This document shows positions 32,211-42,385 of a stretch of DNA of 64,000 nucleotides, piece after piece. The position numbers and the translations under genes are program-made. A model generated the notes under the pieces. That model ran no database searches and was not told the origin of the DNA. It was given only the letters and a program-made list of their open reading frames with translations. Each line of letters starts with the position of its first letter. Position 1 is the stretch's first letter. The stretch covers positions 186,001 through 250,000 of the forward strand of contig MU839833.1 in assembly GCA_030411725.1 (NCBI GenBank), given 5' to 3'. The stretch is from Echria macrotheca. Lineage: Eukaryota; Ascomycota; Sordariomycetes; Sordariales; Schizotheciaceae.

Positions 32211-33083
32211 CTATGATCCTTTTGACTGAGAGTCAAGCCCAACAACCACCACCGCCCGCTCCTCCGAAGGGATCCGAGCCAAGAACTCCGGAGGCGGCTC
32301 GGTCGCCATACTCAACCGTCCCCTCGGCAGCGCATGCATCGGAATGGGCGGGTCCCTCTTCGCCGAGTTGATAAACACAATCTCAACACACGCAAAGCAG
32401 AACAGCACAAAGTGAATCGCGCCCACGGTGAGCACCGTGGCCGCCATCGCCCTGACAAGCTCAACCAGCTTCTCCTCCTCCTCGGGCGGGGTATCAGGTA
32501 CCAGAGCCTGGTCTATCCCGGCCTGCAGGAAGCGGATATTGTCGATGGCCGACACGATAGCGACAGCAAAGATGGTCGCCTCGAAAATGACGTGGCCGCC
32601 GGGATGGATACCCCGGCGTCCGGCCTTGTAGTTGTGGCTGAAGAGGACTAGGAACTCGAAGAATACCCAGATCATGGCGAGCGCGGCCTGTTATGCGTTT
32701 AGTCCCGTCGAATCTCTGTTGCTCTTCGTGTGTGCAGAACTCACCGTCCCGTAAGTAAGCGAGTCGGAGCGCGCAGGCACGTCCGGGTTCGTAAACGTAG
32801 CCGCCTGGTCGGCATGGACCTTGGTGAGACCGATGACGGCGCCCGAAACCGCAAAGGAGAGCAGGCCGAGAGCCATCTTGACCGGGAGAAACCTCCGGTA
32901 GCCCGGTATGAGCACCGACCAGTCGTCGCTGACATTGTGGCCCGGCGGTGTCAATGGAGGCATCGAGTGCTCCGGGTGCTGTTGACCAGCTGCGTAGGAT
33001 GCCGGCAATGCTGATCCCCAGTCACCGGCCGGCTTCAAGTGATGCCCATCATCCGAGTCGGGGGTCGTTCGACTGGTGTTCAT
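32211..33083 (-). CDS. Predicted four-helix integral membrane protein
   Basis: Two exons (33083-32745, 32687-32211) give 271 aa. The 57-nt intron (GTGAGT...AACAG) joins in phase 0. The soluble N-terminus (~85 aa) starts MNTSRTTPDSDDGHH. Hydrophobic helices are centred at VKMALGLLSFAVSGAVIGL, AALAMIWVFFEFLVLFSH, VIFEATIFAVAIVSAIDNI and VLTVGAIHFVLFCFACVEI. The topology (four helices, both ends cytosolic) recalls MARVEL-like fungal membrane proteins, but I do not recognise a named family. An in-frame ATG upstream at 33200 is possible; 33083 is preferred because the protein then starts with a typical hydrophilic tail. Confidence 0.72.
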
Positions 33084-33645
33084 GTTGACGCCGTCGGCTG
33101 CGATATCTTTTCTCGAGCTGCTGCTGTAAGTCACCAAAGTTTTGGTCCGTGATGAACTGGATACAGAGGAGAGCCAAGCTTCGCCGACAATAACGCGCAC
33201 CCATCAAAGATAAAGAAAGCCGGCAACTGTGACGAAATACTAATTAATGCATCGCGGCACGGCCCCTCCTTATTGAAACAGCCGTACCGGTCTTCCTTGG
33301 CATTGGTCCCTTTTGCATATCAGACGCCGGCAAATATCAAGGAACGCGCGAGATAACGTGATCGACGTTGGTGTCAACCGCTGTCTGACCCGACGGGCTG
33401 GTCTAAATGTGGTGACGAAGGATTACAAACTGTTTTGGAAATATGGATATCAGTGTAAGCCCCCCAAAATTTATCTGGTGTTGAAGATGGCTCGTGGGGG
33501 TAAGCCCGGGAAGACAAGTGGCACAGTTTTCGTCTCGCTCGGCGTTGACGGCAGCTTCGTTAGTAGTAGTCAGAGATACCCACCCAAAGTCCGATGGAAT
33601 TGGTAAAAATTCGTGATATTAGTGCCCTAGATACCGATAACAACT
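33084..33645. other. Intergenic between membrane protein and SEC11
   Basis: Promoter side of the membrane-protein gene and 3' end of SEC11. No gene is seen. Confidence 0.4.
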
Positions 33646-34392
33646 TTACTCCCGCTGTAATACAACCACAAGACCCATGATACCCAGCATGACCGTCTTC
33701 AACCAGGGATGTTCGCTCAGCAAGATGGTAACGTAGCCCACGAACGGGAGATCTGTATAGCATGTTAGCACGAGGACAGCTACAAAATGGTTGCAGCGTG
33801 TAGGGCGCTGCAAGCGAGGGATGCGTACAGCCTACAACACTCCTACGATATGTCAGTTATGTAACACTACTTGCGAAGAAGAAGAAACGTACCCGATGAT
33901 ATCTTTCCTGACCAGATAATCCTGGCCCCTAGCGTAGAGTTCTGTGTCGTCAGAAAGGTTATTGTCTCCCTTCGTCAGGAGCTTTGCATCCGGCCTGCCT
34001 GTGCGTTAGAGCGACTCTAGCGATAGCCATCGACGGAACAAACCCTGTGCCAAACTTTCGAACCACCCTGTGGACGATGGGAATGTCCTTGTCCTTCACG
34101 TTGTATACCACCACCTCGCCGACGCTCGTTTCTGAGAGGACGTTTCGGTTCCAGAGGAGGAGGAGGTCGCCGCGCTGGAACGCCGGCTCCATGCTGCCCG
34201 ACAAAACGACGACAATCGGGGACGGGGAGTCGGTGATTACGGAGAGGCCCTTCCACATCTGTCATCGGGTCAGCATCACCGAGTTTTGGGACAGAGGGGC
34301 AACCCGAATACCATGAATGCTGTCGACAAGATCAGGCCAAAGTTCATGAGCTGCGCGGCCGCCTGCCGCGGGTTCCCGAGTCCGGACAACAT
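33646..34392 (-). CDS. sec11: SEC11, catalytic subunit of the ER signal peptidase complex
   Basis: Five exons (34392-34312, 34258-34044, 33994-33893, 33842-33829, 33752-33646) give 172 aa, the usual length. Introns are 53, 49, 50 and 76 nt. Exon 4 is a 14-nt micro-exon, required to restore [20 protein letters not shown]. The S26 serine-protease centre is intact: Ser49 in SGSMEP, His90 in PIVHRVV and Asp109 in TKGDNN, the Ser-His-Asp set of the eukaryotic ER enzyme. An N-terminal helix ([17 protein letters not shown]) anchors it in the ER membrane, and a C-terminal hydrophobic helix ([14 protein letters not shown]) follows. It removes signal peptides from secreted proteins such as the HsbA and GH54 products in this window. 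Assignment is very firm; the micro-exon boundary was set by frame and homology. Confidence 0.93.
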
Positions 34393-35180
34393 GGCTTTCT
34401 GGCTATCTCGTCTTCTCAGAGGGGGTTGGTTTTCGAGATAGGGCGCGGTGGTCGTGTGTGTTTGCAGCTGACGGCGTCTTGTGTCCCGATGCCGCAACCT
34501 GGAAGCTTTGGAGGGACACGGTATTCACGAGTCGGGCGAATTGGCAGCTGTTGATTGGGGCGCCGGAAAGAAAGGGTGGGGCGCTTAGTGCGACGCTAAG
34601 GAACATGGGTCAGGTACCGGTTCGTCCCACCAACGGCAAGCCGTAACCTCTCGCCAAGAACCGCGATTGACTTCCTTCTCTTCGTTCTCGAATACAGCCC
34701 GAAATGGATGGCGCAAAATGGTACGGGGCCGCTGAAATTCCAAGCTTTTGAGGAGTGGCATTCATGCATTGTTTTCTCCACCGAAAGGACAACCGGCAAG
34801 CATTGGACGGCGCTGCGACTTCCATCTAGATGCCGGGGCTCTTTTCTCTTTCCCTCGTCATTCAGCTAGTGGCTTTCTTCGAGGAAGTAATGGTGACAAT
34901 GGCTCCCCGAGGAGAGGCCATGGTATTGACGCTCGGTAGTGGATGTCTTGTACCTGCCATGCGATCATTTTACGTCCGCGGGAGCGACGATGGAAGCACC
35001 ATGATCCAGGTGATCTTCCCATTTCCCCGACTCTAGGATCCCGTCTTTCAAAACTGCTTCATAATCCGCTGATTCCCCTACTTTATCATCCAACGACCGT
35101 TTTGAACTGCAAATTAAGAGATTCGTGGCTTTCTACTATTGCTTGAGCTTCCCTGCAGATCACCGAAAGAAGACTTCGCC
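34393..35180. promoter_or_regulatory. Divergent promoters of SEC11 and the polytopic membrane protein
   Basis: 788 bp between divergent start codons. No clear core element or extra gene is visible. Confidence 0.4.
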
Positions 35181-36379
35181 ATGGCTGAGGCCGACCCAAG
35201 CACGCCTCTGCTGCAGCAGGACCCAACGCTTCCCGAGCCGATTCTATCTCGCCCTCGGGAGCTAGTATGGATGATCTGTTCAATGCCCAGCCCTACGATA
35301 GACTGATCACTGACGATGCACAGCCCATATTCCTCCGCGTGTGTCATTCGCCATGGTCATTCATCAGCCAGTCCACCTTGGTCTCCGTGAGGGCTGCCAT
35401 CGTAACCTACCTCACTGTCCTCGGAATTATGCTCTGGTACTACAAGACCGGGTCGGAGATCCACGTTCTCGACGAGGGAGGAAAGTGGAAGGAGTACTCC
35501 AACCTGGAACCAATCTTTCAGTTCTCCACCATCGCCTTCCTCTACCTCTGGGTCTACCATGTTCTCACCTTCGTATGTTAATGCTTCTAACATCGGTTGA
35601 CAATACTGATCGATCGGACTATCACAGTGCTGGGCCTTTGCCCACCTCAACTACCGCGGCATCAGCGAGAATGACAATCGCCTGGGAGCAGCAATTCTGC
35701 GGTGGATGGCACCGCCAGCTTTGCCAACTGACCATCCAGACCGATTCAGCTTCAGCCTGTTCTTCCTCGAAACCCACGTATACGTCCTCATGAACGCCAT
35801 CATGTACTGGGCGGTTCTTGTCCCTACCGGGCACGACCACTTCCCCAAGGACGAACCTACGCACGAGCTATGTATGATGGGTTATTCTTGGTTTTTGCCT
35901 TTCTGACAGGGAACTAGTTGACAGCCTGTTCGGTCACGGCTGGTTTCAACCCTTCTGCATCATCAGTCTGTGGGGCATCACTGCCTTGGTTGCTATCATC
36001 GAGATCCTATTCTTGAACAAGATCAAATACCCGGTGGTAAGCCTATCTCTCTCGGCAGTATTGTGCAAAACCCTGACATGAAGCTCAGCCGGCATCAAAA
36101 CATCTCTTGCTGGTGGCCTACAAGTTGACGGCCTATCTCGGCTGGGCCGCACTAGGATATCTCGTCACCGGAAGGTATCCCTTCTTCTGGATGAGCCGCA
36201 AGGAGATGAAGAGTGGCGAGGCTGTGATGGCGTCCTGTGCTGGGTTCGTCGCCACGGGCCCGCTCGGTGAGTGATTCTGGACCGTGTCCCCGAAATATGA
36301 GAAGATACTGATTGCCGTGATCACAGTCTCTGGCCTTGTCTATGCACTGATCTACGTGCGCGAACAGCATTCGCAATGA
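35181..36379 (+). CDS. Polytopic membrane protein of unknown function
   Basis: Six exons (35181-35264, 35324-35572, 35628-35871, 35918-36036, 36089-36266, 36327-36379) give 308 aa; introns of 46-60 nt all keep phase. After a hydrophilic start (MAEADPSTPLLQQDP) there are about six or seven hydrophobic helices: AAIVTYLTVLGIMLWYY, FSTIAFLYLWVYHVLTF, FFLETHVYVLMNAIMYWAV, IISLWGITALVAIIEILFL, LLVAYKLTAYLGWAALGYLV, MASCAGFVATG and SGLVYALIYVRE. Conserved-looking His residues sit in loops (THVYVLMN, GHDHFPKDEP, FGHGWFQP). The pattern is vaguely like the AIG1/FAR-17a (ADTRP) intramembrane hydrolases, but I do not find their defining residues with confidence, so no function is assigned. Confidence 0.75.
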
Positions 36380-38111
36380 GCCCCCGCCCGCTCAGCTCCG
36401 TTCATTCAGGATGTCGTTCAACGAGTGAGTACTGGCGTGCGACAGGAAATGGCCAATATCAGGAATCCCCGAGTGGTTTCTGGATGTGACTCCCCAGAGT
36501 CAGTGAACGCGGTTGTGCAGATATTTGTTCTGGAGCTTCGTAAGCTCATGACGCTTGCGACGGTGGACGGGTGTGAGATGATGTGTAGGTTTTGTCTAAC
36601 ATTGGCATTCATTTCTTGGTGCAGCCATGAAGCTGCTGGATGAGTCAAGAGTTGTGCAAGGGGTATGGAAGAGTATGGATATTGATACTCGTGGTGGAGT
36701 CTGGCAGACGATGAACGAGGAGGTGATGATGAATTAGAAGAGCCCAATTCGCACGCAACCTGACTTTTCGTCAGCTGCAATCTCGACTATCTCGCCTTGG
36801 GCAGCGACCAAGAGCACCGGCAGCGCAGCTGGTGACATTGACATGGCGGCGGTTGGGGTTGCGACACAAGTATCCATACCCCTGTCTGGTGAACAACATG
36901 CGGCCCCCTGGCGCGCACGCTTCCACGTTCCCCACCCCTAGCTTAGTTACCGTTGCACTGGATCCGCAGGGCTTGTTAGTCGCTTGTTTGCCGTCCGCGC
37001 CGCCATGTTCCCACCGTGAATGGAAACCTCACCCCATGGTGTCATCTCAAGAGGGGACCACAGCTCAGACCAGGGCCATTGGCGCTTTTGCATTTTTTGA
37101 ACCAAGAAATGACTGGACAGCTCTGCAGGCGACCATTCGGATGACGAGGCAATTGCTGCAGGTGAGTGAGCGGCCTCCGCGATGGCAGTCATCCCCGTGA
37201 CCCCGCAGTCGAATCCCAAGCTGCTGTTGGCGTCGGCCAAACACAGACACAGCGAATGTGCAAAAGTTGGGGCAAGCGCTGCCAGTGAGGCTGTGCCGTG
37301 GGATGTGCGCTTTTCTGCTCCTCACCAATTGGCCAACGCCCTGCCAACTGTTCAATGGGAGGCGAAATCCAGATGCGGATGGCTCCGATTGGCAGCTGCC
37401 AGTCGGCTCGATTCGTTTCGTCCCATGTCGTCCTCAACAAGGCGGCACCGAGCTTGGGGTTGTCCACCCGAAGGCAGCTCTCAGATGACGGATGCTTCTC
37501 AAAACGGAAACTAGCTTAACGGCGGACAATTCACCGGTGTAAGTAGGTACTCCATACCAGCGGCAAGGCAAAAGTCGGGATTCTGTGACTGGACAGCACG
37601 GCAAAGATGCTTCCAATGGTGATGAAGCTTGGAAGGCTGGCCGGCCATCCTTGCTCTCTGGAAGCCACACCCCTGCCGTTTGACGTCGATCCCGCGCTGA
37701 TTCACAGGCACACACCCTGTCGCCCACACACACACCCCGCATCGAGATAAATACATGTCGCACCCCTCGTGCTTTTGGACCTTTTTCTTCTTTTTCCCTC
37801 CCCCCCCCCCCTACACACAACCAAAGGGTCGCAAAGTCATTCGCTGGTGCTGTCTCGAGTTCTCTCTCGCAGATAGCCCGCCCGGACCCCGTCAATCGTT
37901 TTTGTGCGTCTCTCTTTTTATTCTCTTTTCCCTCCATCCGTCGTTCATTTCGTCGCTCTCTCCAAGGAACGTATGAAAGGTGGCGATTCAGCAATTCGGA
38001 TCCGCTCTGTCTTTCCTTTTGCTGCCTTTCCTACTATTCCGCGCGTCTCGAGGCCCCTTTGTACGACGACTTCATCCGGCTCCCCCCGTCCGAAAACCGC
38101 AGGCAACCACC
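36380..38111. other. Intergenic and long leader upstream of the BTB gene
   Basis: 1.7 kb. The last ~350 bp are strongly pyrimidine-rich with a C-tract near 37798-37812, as in long fungal 5' leaders. An overlapping upstream ORF (37974-38119) and a possible leader intron (donor at 37973, acceptor at 38102) lie just before the BTB start codon. Confidence 0.4.
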
Positions 38112-39104
38112 ATGTTTAAGCGATCGTTCCGTACCCGCGAAGGCAGCAGCTCCCAGCGGGATGCTGCCCCGACCATGATGGATTCGCAACATCGTGTGGA
38201 CAAGTCTGCGAGGCTGATGAAGAAGGGTTCCTCCGCGCGGGATCCCCAGAAGGTGTCGAAGTTGCAGCGGTCGCTCGGCGGCGAGGAGACCTCGCGCATG
38301 CCCCAGGGGCAGGCGAGGAACAGCGACAAGTCCCTCGCCCCGTCGCCCATCGTTACGCTGACGGTGGGCCACGAAGGGCGGCTGTTTGCGGCGCATGAGG
38401 ATGTGCTCTGCCAGGCGCCTTTTTTCGAAAAGGTGCTGCGCGGGAACTACCTCGATGCGCAGAATAAGCGGATCGCGCTCCCGGACGAGGAGCCGGAGGT
38501 CTTTAGCGCGATCCTCGAGTACCTCTACAAGGGCGACTACTACCCCCGCTTGATCCACAACAAGCACCGAAACTCTTGGGAGCTCGAGGACTCGCTCCCC
38601 CGTCGGGCCACGCCACACACCTCCCCGACGATTCACGACTCACCCAACATTGGAGGCGGCCGCGCAGGGCAAACGCCTCAGACCCCCTCGGCTGTCGAGG
38701 CGACTGTGTTCCTCTCGAGCATCGGCCAGCACCTGCTGCGCGACACGGTTATCTACTGCGCCGCCGACCGCTACGGGCTGGAGGAGCTCAAGAGGCTGGC
38801 GCTGAGGAAGCAAGGACTGCAGTCCGGCATCGATGTCGGCACCATCCTCCGAAGCGCCCAGTACTGCTACGCGCACACGCCCGACTCGGACAGCCGCCTG
38901 CGCGCCCACTACTTGGCCCTCATCATCCGGTGCCGCAAGACCTTCAAGCGGAGCGGCACCATGCAGGCCGAGATGGAAAAGTGCGGCAGCGACGTGTACG
39001 GCGAAGGAAGTGGGAAGCTGTTCTTCGACCTGTTTGTCGCCATGTGCAACCACCTCGACGACGTCATTGAGGCGAGCAACGCGCGGACCCCAAAGACCAT
39101 CTGA
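38112..39104 (+). CDS. BTB/POZ-domain protein
   Basis: A single exon of 330 aa from the ATG at 38112. The first ~80 residues are basic and disordered (MFKRSFRTREGSSS). A BTB/POZ fold follows at ~80-235: VTLTVGHEGRLFAAHEDVLC, then the APFFEKVLRGNY helix, IALPDEEPEVFSAILEYLY and the GDYYPRL strand; a ~45-residue insertion (about 145-195) splits the fold before LLRDTVIYCAADRYGLEELKRLAL. The C-terminal part is helical and ends with a FFDLFVAMCNHLDDVIEA segment. BTB domains dimerise or dock on Cullin-3 ubiquitin ligases; no DNA-binding or Kelch domain is present, so an adaptor role is likely. The frame is open further upstream without ATG. Confidence 0.85.
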   Translation: MFKRSFRTREGSSSQRDAAPTMMDSQHRVDKSARLMKKGSSARDPQKVSKLQRSLGGEETSRMPQGQARNSDKSLAPSPIVTLTVGHEGRLFAAHEDVLCQAPFFEKVLRGNYLDAQNKRIALPDEEPEVFSAILEYLYKGDYYPRLIHNKHRNSWELEDSLPRRATPHTSPTIHDSPNIGGGRAGQTPQTPSAVEATVFLSSIGQHLLRDTVIYCAADRYGLEELKRLALRKQGLQSGIDVGTILRSAQYCYAHTPDSDSRLRAHYLALIIRCRKTFKRSGTMQAEMEKCGSDVYGEGSGKLFFDLFVAMCNHLDDVIEASNARTPKTI

Positions 39105-40762
39105 GAGGGTTTTGGTATCTCTCGACTTGATGTCGGGAGGGGATGTTGAGCTGTGGCATCGCGTGCGATGTCTCTCAGCTTGGCCTCTGCCATGTGTGTA
39201 TGAACAGGTTTTCTGGCGTTCCAAGGCGCAAATGACGGGAATGCGTACCAAGCAGGGATGTTTTGATTTGGGACTCAAGGGTTTTGGGTTTTGGTGATTC
39301 GGCATCTGTTGTCTTCTCTGCTCTCTGTCCAGGGTTTCCGGCGTTTTGGGGGCAAATGTCTTTTCTCTCGTCCCAAACTCCCCTCTTGAACCAGATTGGA
39401 AAACCATTCGGGAGATCTTTCATTACCCCGTGGAAATCTTCGCTTCTCACGAGGTTGGCCGACCAATTTTGGATACAAGTTTTTGGGGAGTGAGAGGGGG
39501 GTCTCACTTAATTACGCCGGTGCTCTTTGTGGGTTGGGCATATGATGCAAGGAAGACGATGTGCAGGTTTTCGACTCACCCCCTCTACTCTCCTTTATCT
39601 CTCGTCTTTTGCTGCGTTTTTGTCTATTGCGATACCACGGGATGTTCTGGAACTTGGTTTTGGGAAAGGGAAATCTTGTCTCGGAAGCTGGCGTTTTTTC
39701 GTCTTTTGGGTTTTGGTTTGGGGGTCTCTTCTGGACCGCATCAGATTGAGATTTGGCGGTTTTGGTATCGCTGGTCGAGAATGATTGCTTAGGAGGACTT
39801 TGAACCGCAGAAAAACACAGAAAGAAAACACTGGTGGGAAGGGCTGGATGGATTTTCTTTTCTGATGGAATCTGGGAAGGATTTATGACAGCTTCTCACT
39901 CGATATACCCCTCGCCGTCCGCGATTCTTTTCTTAGGCAAAAGAATCGACAAGAACAAAAACACGTCGTTTTTCGGGCCGCTACTCTTTTTTCAGGTCGT
40001 CTTCCACACACACCCAACCGAGCAAAAAACGTGTCTCTTGTCTTTTTCTTTTTCTTTTAGGGATCCTTGTGTTTTCGCTTCCTCAGCTGGATGACTTTCT
40101 GAGGGGGGGCAACCGGGGGTAACCGGGTCGATGGACAATCTCTGCTTTTTGTTTTCTGGGGTTTTGGATACACATGGAACGGCTGAGAGATCGATCGCCA
40201 ACAAAGCAACACAGCCAACAACAACAACCACACAGACTGGAACCACCAGGGGAATCAACTCCTCTCTCCCTTTCTTTTGTCAACCTGGAAGGCAAGGACA
40301 CGGATTTTTCGGATGATGGCTCTCTTTTTTTTCTTGCAGAGGAAAAAAACCGGTTGGGTGTGGGCAACTTTATTGACACGGCCCCTTGCATGGTGTTTTT
40401 TATCCTGCTTCTTCGTCTGTCATAGCGAAAGTTGAAGCAAAAAACCACAAACACACACATCGTTTGTGTGTGGGATGGGTTTTTAACGACTTGATGATGA
40501 TTTATGACTCTTTTTTTTTTTTTCTTCTCTTGAACGACACTCACCCACAGACAGAAAAAACAAAATAGTCATATATATATATAGCTGGGCAGATTGGATG
40601 AAGAAGCCCCGCTTGAGGAAGGGTCTGACATAAGTAGTGGGAGAAAAAAATAAATATTTCGGCCGCCTCAACAAACCCCTTTTCCCCCACATCTTTTTCT
40701 GCTGCTAGTTGATGATTGTTTGAGTGAGTGTAGTGTGTAGTGTACGGAGTATTTCTAAGATC
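39105..40762. other. Intergenic, convergent 3' ends
   Basis: 1.66 kb between the BTB gene and the DUF1349 gene. It is T/G-rich, with poly-T near 40508-40521 and a TATATA run near 40572-40582. No gene is seen. Confidence 0.4.
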
Positions 40763-41424
40763 TCAAGCCCATTTCACCTCCAAATCCTTGACCTCCACCC
40801 GGAGAGACTCGGACGTGTTCTTCTCGGGCCGCGCCGCCATGGCCGAGACCTGGAGCGTCCACCGGCTCGGGTCCTCATCCCCGTAGACCCAGCAGATTTC
40901 CCTCAGCGGGATTTTTTGGTTGGTGTCGTTATCAACGAGATAGACCCACAGACTGGCGCCGTGCTCGTCACCTGCTTTTTCGATGGAGATTGTTGTCCAG
41001 GAGGAGGAGGACGGAGGGAGGGGTGTGACGCTCCAGTCGGCCCAGCGGTCGCAGGATACCGTGGAGAGCATGGGCGTCTTGTTGTAGTACTCTATGCCTG
41101 TCTTGATCCATTTCTCTGGTGGGGAGGAGGAGGAGGAGGAGGTAGGGGATGAAGATGAGGAGGAGTGGAAGGTGAGTAGGAGGCCGGCTTGGTCGTATTG
41201 TTCTGTCCAGGGGAAGGAGAAGGTGGCTTTGGCGGAGATGAAGGAGGGGAGGGGGCCGGTGCTGGGGGTGGAATTTGGGGCTGTGGGGGACGGGGTTAGT
41301 TTGGGGGATCAGAGGGAGGAGAGGGGAGGGGAGGAAGGGGGGATGAACCGTTGAAGATGTTTGTGTGTGGTGGTTTACGCCAGATGTCGGTTGCGGGGGC
41401 GGCGGTAAGGGTGAAGGCGGACAT
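40763..41424 (-). CDS. DUF1349 (concanavalin-like fold) protein
   Basis: Two exons (41424-41349, 41280-40763) give 197 aa. The 68-nt intron (GTTCAT...AACTAAC...CCACAG) joins in phase 1. The product begins MSAFTLTAAPATDIWRKPP, lacks a signal peptide and shows the DUF1349 pattern of yeast Ree1-like proteins: FSFPWTEQYDQAGLLLTF, KWIKTGIEYYNKTPMLSTV, DRWADWSV, then SLWVYLVDNDTNQKIPLREI and CWVYGDEDPSRWTLQVSA. A Ser-run insertion separates the first strands. DUF1349 proteins form a jelly-roll related to concanavalin-type lectins; in yeast Ree1 is linked to regulation of an enolase gene. The biochemical role here is unknown. The donor GTTCAT is weak, but frame and branch point support it. Confidence 0.78.
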
Positions 41425-42385
41425 TTTTGGGATGTTTTTCTTTGGGGGGGACAAAGTTGAGATGAGATGAGGAGAGTGGGTGAGATGGTGTCTTGGTAAG
41501 TTGGATGCGGGGAGAGCGTTGGGTATGTTGTGTCTCGAGAAGTTTGGACGGGGGAGATGACGATGGCTTTATACCTCGAGACGAGGAGAAGGAGGAGTGA
41601 AGTGGACACGGCGCGCGGGGGATGAAGACACCAGGAGGATTTACGTATTCACGGCTCGGGATGGCATCTTTAGATCACAAGAACATGCAGACCGTCGTGT
41701 TCTTCCCGAAGATCTCCCGGGGGTGTAACTCTCGCGGCGTCTTCGGCGCGTGGAGCCGGGAGATGCAGTTGCGGGGTGGAGAGGATGCAGTTTGGATTCC
41801 CGAAGAGGCCCCGAAGAGACAGAATTGACTTTGGCCATTCCGTCCCTCTACGTAGGTAGGATTTATTGAGAAGGCACAAAATGGTACTGTGGTAAACCGT
41901 AAACAGACGTGTTTTATGTTCGCTTGGGATCCGAAAATGCCACCCTGCTGTTGTTCGTAGCGTTTTCTAGCCCTGAGTGCCTGCTCCTTCCGGCGTCAGT
42001 GAACACGAAAAAAACTGGCCCAACTCCAACTCGAACCCGTCTCCTTTTGTGTTGCCGATTGACTCATGTGGCCCGTGCGCTGCGGCCGCCCGCATATTCC
42101 GCTTGACCACCACATGCCATTTTCCCCTCCAAAATCCAACCTCGCGATTTTCCACCGCCAGTATCCCACCACCGCCTTCACAATCCCCTTCTCACCAATC
42201 GTATTACACCGTTACCTCTGGCTAACCTCACGAAGAGAACCGCGGCGGTCGGATAACATCACAGCCATTTTCGCGGTCCTGGGCGAGTCCCAGCGACGGC
42301 TTTGGTGGGGGACGACAGCCCACTGAGTCCCACATTATTTCTCTTTCAGATTTCGTCGATTGCGGACCGATATCACGACGGCAAA
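41425..42385. promoter_or_regulatory. Divergent promoters of the DUF1349 and BRF1 genes
   Basis: 961 bp between divergent start codons. No extra gene and no outstanding motif seen. Confidence 0.4.
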
